NCBI GenBank assembly: GCA_021324885.1
Contig: JAJPIF010000015.1
Span: forward strand, 1 to 58,103
Source of the DNA: Pseudomonadota bacterium
GTDB taxonomy: Bacteria > Desulfobacterota > Binatia > Binatales > Binataceae
Length of the DNA stretch: 58,103 bases
Reading direction: 5' to 3'
The position numbers and the translations under genes are program-made. Numbering within the stretch: position 1 is the stretch's first letter; the number at the start of each line of letters is the position of its first letter. The notes beneath the pieces were generated by a model. The model was not told the DNA's origin, made no database searches, and saw only the letters and a program-made list of their open reading frames with translations. Shown one piece after another: positions 25,151-33,854 of this stretch.

Positions 25151-28100
25151 GTGGGTCGAGATATGAAGCGGGTGTGGCGAAGAGCACGATGGCTGCTGCT
25201 GGGATTTCTACTGTTCGCCGCGCTATCATTGATTCCCCTGTTCACAATCCCGGGCCTTTCATTTATTGACAATTTTCTCCGTACGCGTCTGGTTCAATAC
25301 CTCAATGCCACCTATGAAGGACAAGTCGCTATAGGACAACTTCACCTTTCCATCTGGGGGCCCATCAGCCTCGAGGACGTAACGCTTGACTACCGCGGCA
25401 AGCGAATCGCCTCGATCTCCCAAGTGAGTATCGGGTACAAGCTGGTTCCTCTCCTGCGCAAGCGGATCGTTCTTTCCAGCCTCGACGTAATCAGGCCGTT
25501 AATGGATGTGGCCAGGGAACCCGATGGTCAATGGAACCTGGCCGCCGCGCTCAAAGAGCGCGAGCCGTCAACCTCCGAGCCGTCATTCAGCCTTGATCTG
25601 CGCGGCGTGCGCATCGCACAGGGCGCCGCCCGTATCGAGACGGCGCCCTCCGCTGCCTTCAACGTCAGTCAATTCAATGCCGCCGGTTGCGCCCGCATGA
25701 ATCAGCCGCGGACGCAGTTCAAGTTCACCGCGGTCGCTTTCGCACTGAGCGGCCCTGAAGTTCCGGGCACGGCCCGGGTTAAAGGTAGAGTCGAGTATGA
25801 TCAGACGCACGCCGCAACCATCAAAGTAAGCGACCTGAACATACGAACGAAAAAATCAGACATCGTGGTGGACGGCACTATTGACGATCTCGCGGCGAAA
25901 CATGTAAGCGCCACAATCAATATCAAAAATCTGGACCCAGCCGACGTTGATTCTATCGTTCCTGCCGCCAAACTTGCCGGCAATCTGGAGGGAATCGTGC
26001 GGCTCACAGGTCAGGCCTCCAGGCTGCGGGCCGGCCTCGATCTCAACGCCGGACCGGGGCACCTCAATGCCGCGCTTGAAGCCGACATTGCCACAAATCA
26101 ACCGCCCTGGAACGTCCAGGCGAAGCTGGTCAAACTCGATCTCCATAAGCTGCTCAAGCCCGCTGTCGCCGCTCAATTGCCCGGCGGCGTCATCGATGCG
26201 GCCGTGCGGGCCAACGGTGTTGCTCTCAACCTGCCATCGATCAAAGGGAGGCTTGACGCTCATATGGCGGATATCTCTGTGCGCGGGATGCGTCTGGGCG
26301 ATCTTTCGTTCAGTGCGGGCGTGGTCAGACAGATTGCCGACATCGACGCACAGCTCAAAGGAGCCAACGCCGCCGGGCGCATTCAGGGAAAAGTCGGTAT
26401 CGCCCGCAATCCCTCCTATCAGCTTGTGCTCGCGCTTGAACATTTGCATCCGGCGCGCCTGACCGCCTCCCGCGCGATTCCACCAGCCGACCTCAATTTT
26501 ACCGCCGATATCAACGGCGCCGGCTATCAACCCGCCACGATGCGCACGCAGGCGCGAATCAGATGGCTTCGTTCGACGGTTGAGCGTGTCACGATCGATT
26601 CCGGCCTGGTTGACGCCCGCATCGCAAACGGCGTGGCGCAGATTGCCAGCGTCACTTTCAGAGCCGGGCAAACCACCCTCGACGCCAGCGGCGAGGTGGC
26701 GCTAACCGCCAATCACGTCGGCCATCTCAACTACCGGCTGGCCGTCGGCCAACTCTCTCAGTGGCTGCAAATGGCTGGACGCGCGGGAAGCGGCCAACTC
26801 CAGATGGCCGGCCGCATCACCGGCAATCTCTCAAGGTTGCGTGCCGTCGGCTCGGCGCAGCTCCGTCAGGTCAAGTTTGATAAATACTCCGTCGCACATG
26901 GCGATATAACCTACGATGTCGGCGGACTCGGGAAAGAAATGCGGCCCGACGGGCGTGTTGATCTGGCCATGGCGGAAATCACGGCCGGCATCGAGTTGAA
27001 GACTCTGCGTGGCGGCATTCGCCTGGTCCCCGGAAAATTTGAAACCGCGGCGGTCAGCGCCGACGCTACCGACCGCCTCCTGCATTCGGCGCGGCTGCGG
27101 ACGGACATTGAATTCAGACGCCACGAAATATCAGCCGATCTTAGTCAGATGTCCATTGGCACCAGTCATGGAACCTGGCGCCTGGTCCAGCCCTCCCGCT
27201 TCGTCATGAAGGGGCAACGTCTGGAAGTTCGTGATTTCGCAGCGCACAATCAAAACCAAAGTGTCGCGCTTGGGGGTGTGATAGCAGTTGGCGGTCCCCA
27301 GGATCTCACCGGCCGCATTGAGGCGCTCAACATTTCGGATTTCTCCTCGTACTTTCCCAAAGGAGCGAATTTCAAAGGACTGCTATTTGCGAATCTGTCG
27401 GTGCGCGGCAGCGCGTCCGCGCCCGTGATTTCGATCGCCGCGGACGTCGATCGGGTTGATATCGACCACGTCGCATACGCCAAAATCGCTGCACGTTTGC
27501 GCTACGGGCAGGGGCAGGCGCAAGTTCAGTCGACCATCACTCAGGACCCAACTCATAGCCTCGAAGCATCCGCAACCCTGCCGATGCAGCTAAGCTGGTC
27601 CCATGGTTTTGAGGCGAAGATTACCGGCGACCTCGACGCCCGCGCGGTTTCCCCGGGAATCAGTCTGGCTTTTCTCAATAGTTTCGCGACCAAACAGATC
27701 AGCGGCATCGGCGGAATACTGGCGGTAAATATCAGCGCGCACGGCCCGCTTACCCATCCGGCTCCCAACGGTTTCCTGCGCCTCATCGACGCTCACGCGA
27801 CGGCCCGCCAATTGGCGGTCAATGTCACCGATATCAGCGCCGATGTCGAGTTGAGTCCGAGTGAAATCAGGATAGCCAGTCTGTCGGCCAAAGCCGGCAC
27901 GGGAATCCTGAGCGCAGGCGGCTTTGCCACGCTGGGTGCCGACGCCCGGCCGCGCCTGCTTGACCTCCATGTCCAGGCCGAGAAATGGCCGGCGATACAG
28001 ACCGCGGAATTTCACGCAACCAGTGACGCGCGCATAAACCTGACCGGCACCATGGAAGCGCCGAGCATCACTGGTCGGGTGGAAGTCCTTTATGGAGTGA

Positions 28101-28945
28101 TGCGGCCCGATATCTCGGTCACGGGCAGCAAACCGCGCCTCGACCGCACAATCGTTATCGTCCGCAAATGGCAGGCGCTGCCGGCTCACGCTCCACCTCC
28201 GCCGCCGTCCCAACCGTCAGAGGTTGGTCCGCTTCCACCCGCGCTCGCCATGAATATCGAAGTGGTAATCGATCGCAATACGTGGGTGAAAACCGCGGAT
28301 TTCGCCGTCGAGTTGGAAGGCAGACTGCATCTGCTTAAAAAGCGCAACGCCAAGCTGATGATTTCCGGCGCCATCACCACGGTCAGAGGAACCGTGGTAG
28401 TTGCGGATCGGCAATTTGACGTAAAACGCGGCCAGATCCTGTTCACCGGCGGCCATCAGCTAAACCCCGAACTCGATCTGGTCGCGCAAATCGAGGTCCC
28501 CAGCTATATAGTATCCGTGAATATCAGCGGAACCGCGGAGAAGCCCAAACTCACCCTCAGCAGCATTCCCGAACTTCCGCAGTCCGATATCCTGTCCGTA
28601 ATAATGTTCGGCAAACCGGCCAACCAGCTAAGCGGTAATCAGCAACAGGATTTGCAAAATCAGGCGATTTCCATGGCCGGCGGATATGCCGCCGCACAGA
28701 TCGGCCATGCGGTCGCTCAGGCTCTTGGCCTCGGCGAACTCGGCGTGACCACTACTTCGGGCGGAGTGGGTCTGGGCCGCTACATTACGAAAAATCTTTA
28801 CGTTTCGGCTACTCAGTCATCCGCGAATATGCAGGATCGCAGGGCGGAAATTCAGTATTATATAACTCGCAATATAACGATTAACTCCTCGGCTTCGACC
28901 AACTACGGCAACGAGATTACGCTGCAATGGCACAAGGAGTACTGA
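25151..28945 (+). CDS. tamB: TamB-like translocation/assembly protein (DUF490 domain)
   Basis: Up to 1264 residues from a GTG at 25151; the ATG at 25163 (MKRVWRRARW) is a good alternative. An N-terminal membrane anchor (LLLGFLLFAALSLIPLF) precedes an AsmA-like start and a very long beta-strand-repeat region forming the periplasm-spanning groove. The C-terminal ~400 residues carry the DUF490/TamB domain (GRVEVLYGVMRPDISVTGSK; LMISGAITTVRGTVVVADRQ; QILFTGGHQLNPELDLVAQI; SVIMFGKPANQLSGNQQ). It begins 15 bases after tamA, so they form an operon. Likely carries lipids across the periplasm. Confidence 0.87.
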   Translation: MGRDMKRVWRRARWLLLGFLLFAALSLIPLFTIPGLSFIDNFLRTRLVQYLNATYEGQVAIGQLHLSIWGPISLEDVTLDYRGKRIASISQVSIGYKLVPLLRKRIVLSSLDVIRPLMDVAREPDGQWNLAAALKEREPSTSEPSFSLDLRGVRIAQGAARIETAPSAAFNVSQFNAAGCARMNQPRTQFKFTAVAFALSGPEVPGTARVKGRVEYDQTHAATIKVSDLNIRTKKSDIVVDGTIDDLAAKHVSATINIKNLDPADVDSIVPAAKLAGNLEGIVRLTGQASRLRAGLDLNAGPGHLNAALEADIATNQPPWNVQAKLVKLDLHKLLKPAVAAQLPGGVIDAAVRANGVALNLPSIKGRLDAHMADISVRGMRLGDLSFSAGVVRQIADIDAQLKGANAAGRIQGKVGIARNPSYQLVLALEHLHPARLTASRAIPPADLNFTADINGAGYQPATMRTQARIRWLRSTVERVTIDSGLVDARIANGVAQIASVTFRAGQTTLDASGEVALTANHVGHLNYRLAVGQLSQWLQMAGRAGSGQLQMAGRITGNLSRLRAVGSAQLRQVKFDKYSVAHGDITYDVGGLGKEMRPDGRVDLAMAEITAGIELKTLRGGIRLVPGKFETAAVSADATDRLLHSARLRTDIEFRRHEISADLSQMSIGTSHGTWRLVQPSRFVMKGQRLEVRDFAAHNQNQSVALGGVIAVGGPQDLTGRIEALNISDFSSYFPKGANFKGLLFANLSVRGSASAPVISIAADVDRVDIDHVAYAKIAARLRYGQGQAQVQSTITQDPTHSLEASATLPMQLSWSHGFEAKITGDLDARAVSPGISLAFLNSFATKQISGIGGILAVNISAHGPLTHPAPNGFLRLIDAHATARQLAVNVTDISADVELSPSEIRIASLSAKAGTGILSAGGFATLGADARPRLLDLHVQAEKWPAIQTAEFHATSDARINLTGTMEAPSITGRVEVLYGVMRPDISVTGSKPRLDRTIVIVRKWQALPAHAPPPPPSQPSEVGPLPPALAMNIEVVIDRNTWVKTADFAVELEGRLHLLKKRNAKLMISGAITTVRGTVVVADRQFDVKRGQILFTGGHQLNPELDLVAQIEVPSYIVSVNISGTAEKPKLTLSSIPELPQSDILSVIMFGKPANQLSGNQQQDLQNQAISMAGGYAAAQIGHAVAQALGLGELGVTTTSGGVGLGRYITKNLYVSATQSSANMQDRRAEIQYYITRNITINSSASTNYGNEITLQWHKEY

Positions 28946-28986
28946 CCCCAATCACAGGCTGGCGGCGTCAACGGTCAGGGCTCGCT

Positions 28987-29700
28987 TCATGATCCGGGTT
29001 CCCCGCTTCGGGCCGGGGTTTTCGCACGCGCGGCCACGATCGCAAGCACCTCGGGGCTAAACGGCATGCTGTTATGACCCGCCCGCACCTCGATCGCCTC
29101 GATGTTCGGCCCCGATTCGATACAGCTTCTCCAGTCCACCACGGCATCACTGCGCGAATAGATGATGGTCTGGGCGATTTCCGGCGACACGGGCTCCGCC
29201 CTGTGCGCCCCGCACAGTGAACTCAGATGGTCCAGGCAGCTTCCGCCCTCGTGATGGAACCGGCGGGTCGCCATGAACCACATCCGCACGAACGGATTGC
29301 TGTTATCCAACGGCCTGCGGATTGCCGAACCCAGCAGAATCGTGCGCTCGACCAGGTGCGGATGGCGCCGCGCCAGTTCCCTGGCATAAATGCCCCCAAG
29401 GCTGTGCCCCAGCACAACCACCTTGCATCGACCGGCTGAGGACGCGTCAGTTAGCGCTTTGGACAGGCGCGCCATCGTCCGGCGCGGACAGTCCATGTTG
29501 CTCCAGATGCCGGCAAAAAACACCCGATGGCCCATTCCTCGCAAAGCGGCCGCCAACGGGTAAAGGCTCGCATCCCCCGCCATAAAACCGGGGATCATCA
29601 TGATTTTCGAAGTGTTCCCGTGATGCGATGCTGCAATCGAAACCGGCCACCCGCCCGCATTCAAAGGAAGAAACTCATAAAGCACGCCCGTCAGCCTCAT
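28987..29700 (-). CDS. Alpha/beta-hydrolase (lipase/esterase-like)
   Basis: 237 residues. The nucleophile elbow is GHSLGG with Ser100; Asp185 (YSRSDAVVDW) and His209 (AGHNSM) complete a likely triad. The N-terminal region has IMMIPGFMAGDASLYPLAAA, the oxyanion strand of lipase-like enzymes. No signal peptide. It is convergent with tamB, with only about 40 bases between stops. Substrate unknown; similar proteins act on lipids or esters. Confidence 0.8.
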   Translation of the reverse strand: MRLTGVLYEFLPLNAGGWPVSIAASHHGNTSKIMMIPGFMAGDASLYPLAAALRGMGHRVFFAGIWSNMDCPRRTMARLSKALTDASSAGRCKVVVLGHSLGGIYARELARRHPHLVERTILLGSAIRRPLDNSNPFVRMWFMATRRFHHEGGSCLDHLSSLCGAHRAEPVSPEIAQTIIYSRSDAVVDWRSCIESGPNIEAIEVRAGHNSMPFSPEVLAIVAARAKTPARSGEPGS

Positions 29701-29911
29701 GCTTTCGCAGTCTGGCAGAGCTCATAGCAAAAACGTGGACGCAGGCAAAGCTTCGCACTAAAGTGATCATTCGTCCCTATTCGTCGGCGAATGGTCTCTC
29801 CTCTCCTATTTATTTACAGCACTGCATCTAATTGGAAGCTTACTTTCCCGCTTCTATGATGACTGGAATCGACCTGGCACCGGCCGTTTGTTGGGCTGCA
29901 ACCAGACACCG

Positions 29912-31171
29912 TCAGTTTTTCGCGGCTTTGACCGGCTCCGGTTCGTGGGCGAAATGGCGAATCTGCCGGCCGTCGGCGCGAAAGGCGTAATTCTCGTCAT
30001 AGGGCGGGGCTGGCGGCTCGACGCGCGCTTTCATCGCCTTTTCGATCACGGGTTCGAGCTGTTTGACCTTCTCGCGCGAACGTTTCTCCTCGCGCTCGAT
30101 AAACTCGGGCAGAACGGTTTTGCCGAAAAGTTCGAGACCGCTGCAAATGTCGGCATGCTGCAGGCGTCCCATCTGATGCATGAAGATGACCTGGTCAACT
30201 CCCGCCGACTCGTATTCGAGCAGCACTTTGCGGATATGTTCAGGGGTGCCCATGCAGGCATAGGCGGCGAGTGCCGCGAGCGCGGCGGGGTCAGGCGGCG
30301 GCTCCTGCGCGGCGATCCTGCGGCCTTCCTCGATCACGCTGGTCCTGCCCGGCCGATGGACGCCGTCGGTATAGTAATGCCTGAAGCCGTAGCCGAATTC
30401 GCCCCACGCCGCCGCCATCTGAGCGACGCGCCGCTCATCGCGCCCGCATACAAACATGGAGAGGAATCCGACATTTGGATTAACGCGGTAGGTGATCGGA
30501 TGGCAGTCGCTGGCCAGGGTTGCGTAATAATCCTGGGTCCACTTGCGCGCGTCCACCGGTGACAGGAAGCCGAAGGTGACCGCGCCCAAGCCCAGCCGCG
30601 CCGCCATCACGATCGTCTCCTGGCGCGAGCAGGCGACCCAGACCGGCGGATGCGGCTTTTGAATCGGTTTGGGAATGATGTTGCGCGGCGGCATTTGCAC
30701 ATATTTGCCTTCGAGCCCGCGAAACGGTTCCTCCACCATCATGCGGCAGACCGCGACCAGCGCTTCGCGCCACATCGCGCGCTTTTCCGTGCGCGAGACG
30801 TGGAAAGCCTCGAGTTCGGCGAAGGTGGACGATTCGCCGGTGCCCAATTCCGCCCGTCCGTTGCTCAGCAAATCGAGCATCCCCACACGCTCGGCCACGC
30901 GCACCGGATGGTTGTAGTTGGGCGGCAGCAGCGTGATGCCCGACGCCAGGCGCATCCGTTGGGTACGCTGGCTGGCGGCCGCCAGAAAGCTTTCGCCGGC
31001 CGAGGAATGCGAATATTCCTCCAAAAAATGATGCTCGACCTGCCACAGGTATTCGATTCCCAGGCGGTCCGCGAGTTCGACCTGCTCCAGCGCTTCCTGG
31101 ATAAGTTTGAGTTCGGAGTCAGGTTGCCATGGCCGCGGAAGTTGCAAAATTCCCAATAAACCGAATTTCAT
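29912..31171 (-). CDS. LLM-class (luciferase-like) flavin-dependent oxidoreductase
   Basis: 419 residues. Features of the bacterial-luciferase-like TIM barrel include WQVEHHFLEEYSHSSAGESF at the start, RLASGITLLPPNYNHPVRVAERVGMLD, GRAELGTGESS, KPHPPVWVACSRQETI and AYACMGTPEHIRKVLLEYES. Such enzymes use reduced FMN or F420. The C terminus extends about 60 residues past the core with a charged helix. Its start is 16 bases from the stop of the SDR gene read after... that is, the two minus-strand genes lie side by side, with the SDR upstream, and are probably cotranscribed. Confidence 0.88.
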   Translation of the reverse strand: MKFGLLGILQLPRPWQPDSELKLIQEALEQVELADRLGIEYLWQVEHHFLEEYSHSSAGESFLAAASQRTQRMRLASGITLLPPNYNHPVRVAERVGMLDLLSNGRAELGTGESSTFAELEAFHVSRTEKRAMWREALVAVCRMMVEEPFRGLEGKYVQMPPRNIIPKPIQKPHPPVWVACSRQETIVMAARLGLGAVTFGFLSPVDARKWTQDYYATLASDCHPITYRVNPNVGFLSMFVCGRDERRVAQMAAAWGEFGYGFRHYYTDGVHRPGRTSVIEEGRRIAAQEPPPDPAALAALAAYACMGTPEHIRKVLLEYESAGVDQVIFMHQMGRLQHADICSGLELFGKTVLPEFIEREEKRSREKVKQLEPVIEKAMKARVEPPAPPYDENYAFRADGRQIRHFAHEPEPVKAAKN

Positions 31172-31187
31172 GTCGCTGCTCCGATTT

Positions 31188-32021
31188 TCAGGAAGTCAGC
31201 CCGCGCGCCTGGCGCGCCAGCACGTTGGTCATGCCGCCGTCCACCAATATGTCGATTCCGGTGACGAACGATGCCTTGGGCGAGCACAGGAAAACCGCGA
31301 CCTCGGCGATTTCCCCCGCCGTTCCCCATCGTCCCAGCGGCGTCTGCTCCAGCATCATCGCCATCATCGGCTGATTGGCAAATTCCAGCTTGCCCATCCC
31401 GGTGTCGATCAGGCCCGGCGAGATCGAATTGATGCGCGCGCCGCGCTTGGCCCAGGCCGGCGTCACGCGCTGGCACAACTGGATCACGCCCTGCTTGGAC
31501 AAGCCATAGGCGGAGCCCGGATCGATTGGCCCGGCAACTTGTTCGAGGCGTTCAATAAAATCGGGAGCAAGCGGGCGATCGAGCACGGCCGCGGCCGCGG
31601 CGGCGTTTTGCACCGTATGCCCCGCCATCGACGCGATGAATACCGCAGCGCCGCCGGGCGCCATCAGGGGCGCGAACGCGCGCTCGATCAGTGCCGATCC
31701 GATCAGGTTGACGCTCATGATACGCCGCCAATCGGCCATCGTCGGCGATATTCCCGCGGTATGGATCAACGCCTGCACCTGCCCGGCCGCCGCCGCCTTT
31801 TGCGCCAGTGCGGCGACCGAATCCGCCGCGCTGACGTCGCACAACACCGAGGTCACCTCGCCGCCCGCTTTGCGCAGTTGCGCCGCGGCGGATTCAAGCT
31901 CGCGCGCCTTGATATCGGCGATAATGATCGGCCCTTCGCTGGCCAGCAGCCGGGCGCACTCGATCCCCATTCCGCCGCTGCCGCCGGTGATCACGCTGAC
32001 ACGTCTGGTTTCCTGCGCCAT
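31188..32021 (-). CDS. SDR-family dehydrogenase with insertion like 3-alpha-hydroxysteroid dehydrogenase
   Basis: About 277 residues from the ATG at 32021; a TTG three codons earlier is closer to the GGGGGAGA site. Cofactor loop TGGSGGMG, acidic residue in IIADIK (NAD preference), and catalytic Ser (FIASMAG) and Tyr/Lys (AYGLSKQG). The Ser-Tyr spacing is 41 residues instead of the usual ~13, an insertion of about 28 residues. The 3-alpha-hydroxysteroid dehydrogenase subgroup is known for an insertion of this size at this point. The C-terminal FVTGIDILVDGGM is typical. Probably an operon with the LLM oxidoreductase. Confidence 0.85.
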   Translation of the reverse strand: MAQETRRVSVITGGSGGMGIECARLLASEGPIIIADIKARELESAAAQLRKAGGEVTSVLCDVSAADSVAALAQKAAAAGQVQALIHTAGISPTMADWRRIMSVNLIGSALIERAFAPLMAPGGAAVFIASMAGHTVQNAAAAAAVLDRPLAPDFIERLEQVAGPIDPGSAYGLSKQGVIQLCQRVTPAWAKRGARINSISPGLIDTGMGKLEFANQPMMAMMLEQTPLGRWGTAGEIAEVAVFLCSPKASFVTGIDILVDGGMTNVLARQARGLTS

Positions 32022-32099
32022 CGCTGTCAATCTCCCCCGATGTTATCCGGGGTAGCTAACACGCGCCCGCGCCCCGGCGCAAACAGCATCATCAAGCTT

Positions 32100-33650
32100 T
32101 TAATCGCCTGCCATCTCGATACCCGTGCCGCTGGCCGGGCGCTTGAGCAACAGACAGCTTGGCGCGACGACCATCAGGACGAACATCAGGGTGCGGTAAA
32201 CGTCGTTGTACGAAAGCAGCCAAGCGGTTGGACCAATGGCCTTGAGCGCGATGCCCGCGGCGGCGGCGGGACCGACGTGGTTCATCCCCATCGCGGTCAG
32301 ACGGGCCAGGTAGGAGCGGTGATGGCTGGTCAGCAGACTGCTGAACAGCGCAATCCCGGTGGCAGAGCCCAGGTTGGACATGATGTTGAAAAGGCTGGAG
32401 GCAAAGCCGAGCCGCTCTTTGGGAATTTCGCTCATCCCGGCCGCCGTCAGGACCGAGAAGGTCCCGCCAATCGTCAGCCCGAACACGAAGATCGGCCAAA
32501 TCAGGCCCTGCACGCCCGTATCCAGACGCCAGTGCGACATCACCCACAATTCATAGGCGGCGATCCACAGGCCGAGCGCCGGATAGTAGCGCATGTCCAG
32601 GTTGCGGCGCGACAACTGTCCGACCAACACCAGGCCGATTGCCAGTCCGATCGCGCGCGGCGAGACCAGGATTCCGGTCTTCTCCGCGTCCAACCCCAGC
32701 ACCTCCTGCATGAACAGCGGATTGAGCACATTGACGGTAAACACAGCGGCCGTGTAAATCGGCACCAGCAAAGCCGCGAGGGTGAAGCTGAAAGTTCTGA
32801 GCAGGCGCAGATCGACGATCGGATGGGGAAATCTCAGTTCCTGACGCACCAGCAGGATCACAAAGAATGCGGCAAGGATCGAGCAGTAACGCACCCACGG
32901 CGCCGCCAACCAGCCGACGTTCTGGCCGCGGCTCATCACGAACTCGAACAGGCCGAACGCGGCGGTGATATAGATCAGACCCATGTAGTCGATTGGCTCG
33001 CCGGCGCGGTCCTTGCGCAGATGGGGCGGATCATGGACGAAGGTGTACACCATGATCGCCGCCAGCGCGCTGACCGGAACGTTGATGTAAAAGTTCCAGC
33101 GCCAGTTCCAATGCATCGTGATCCAGCCGCCCAGCGTCGGCCCGAACACCGGCGCCATCACCGAGCCCAGCGACAAGGTGGACATCGCCAGCGTATGTTC
33201 ATAGGGCGGGAAGGTTTCGAGCAGGATGGCCTGCGCCAGCGGCAGCATCGCGGCGCCCGCCGCCCCCTGGACCAGCCGGGCGATGACGATCTGGGTGAGC
33301 GATCGCGCCGCGCCGCATAAGGCCGAGGCCAGCATGAAAGACGTGATCGATGCGATGAAGTAAACGCGCCGCCCGATCCGCGCCGCCAGCCATCCGGTCA
33401 TCGGCAGCACGATTCCAATCGCGATCAGATAGCTCGTCACCACCCACGTGATCTGATCGACGGTGGCATGGAAGCTGCGCTGCATATAGGGCAGGGCCAC
33501 GTTGATGATCGAGATGTCGAGCGACTGCATGAAGGTGCCGAGCATCACCGAAACGGCGATTAGCCATTTGCGGGCTGAACGGTTTGCGCTCTCGGTCGAT
33601 CCAGGTGCAGACGCAACCGGGGCGCTCTCGGCGATGGAAATCTCGCTCAT
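32100..33650 (-). CDS. DHA2-family MFS exporter
   Basis: About 516 residues from the ATG at 33650 (MSEISIAES); an upstream GTG at 33701 is possible. Fourteen or so membrane segments. TM1 motif FMQSLDISIINVALPYMQRS, motif A GWLAARIGRRVYF, GAAGAAMLPLAQAILLETFP, and GPTLGGWITMHWNWRWNFYI with NVPVS after it. Divergent from the next exporter gene across a 204-base gap, so one control region could serve both. It precedes the SDR and LLM genes on the same strand, suggesting export linked to their substrate or product. Confidence 0.9.
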   Translation of the reverse strand: MSEISIAESAPVASAPGSTESANRSARKWLIAVSVMLGTFMQSLDISIINVALPYMQRSFHATVDQITWVVTSYLIAIGIVLPMTGWLAARIGRRVYFIASITSFMLASALCGAARSLTQIVIARLVQGAAGAAMLPLAQAILLETFPPYEHTLAMSTLSLGSVMAPVFGPTLGGWITMHWNWRWNFYINVPVSALAAIMVYTFVHDPPHLRKDRAGEPIDYMGLIYITAAFGLFEFVMSRGQNVGWLAAPWVRYCSILAAFFVILLVRQELRFPHPIVDLRLLRTFSFTLAALLVPIYTAAVFTVNVLNPLFMQEVLGLDAEKTGILVSPRAIGLAIGLVLVGQLSRRNLDMRYYPALGLWIAAYELWVMSHWRLDTGVQGLIWPIFVFGLTIGGTFSVLTAAGMSEIPKERLGFASSLFNIMSNLGSATGIALFSSLLTSHHRSYLARLTAMGMNHVGPAAAAGIALKAIGPTAWLLSYNDVYRTLMFVLMVVAPSCLLLKRPASGTGIEMAGD

Positions 33651-33854
33651 GGAAAGGCGCAAGCGGCACACTGGCCGCAAGCATCGAAGCTGTCGGGGCA
33701 CCTCTTTAGCCGCCCAGTCTGTACAGGTTGTCCCTTCCAGTCAAATTGCATCATATTTTCTAATGCCGGCATGCTGTTTCGCTGAACTCGCACCGTGGGA
33801 TAAACAGGATCAGACGGCGTTTGGACGCAGGTCACGGGCTGAAGTTAAAGGCTG
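33651..33854. promoter_or_regulatory. Shared upstream region of two divergent exporter genes
   Basis: This 204-base gap must hold both promoters. The middle part (about 33720-33780) is AT-richer than its surroundings. I see no clear -35/-10 pair and no strong palindrome. No regulator gene is adjacent. Confidence 0.35.

Noticed and set aside
31107-33320. A 737-codon open frame on the plus strand across the SDR and MFS genes
   Set aside because: Antisense to two well-supported genes, with a product dominated by Arg, His, Gln and Asp and no family features.
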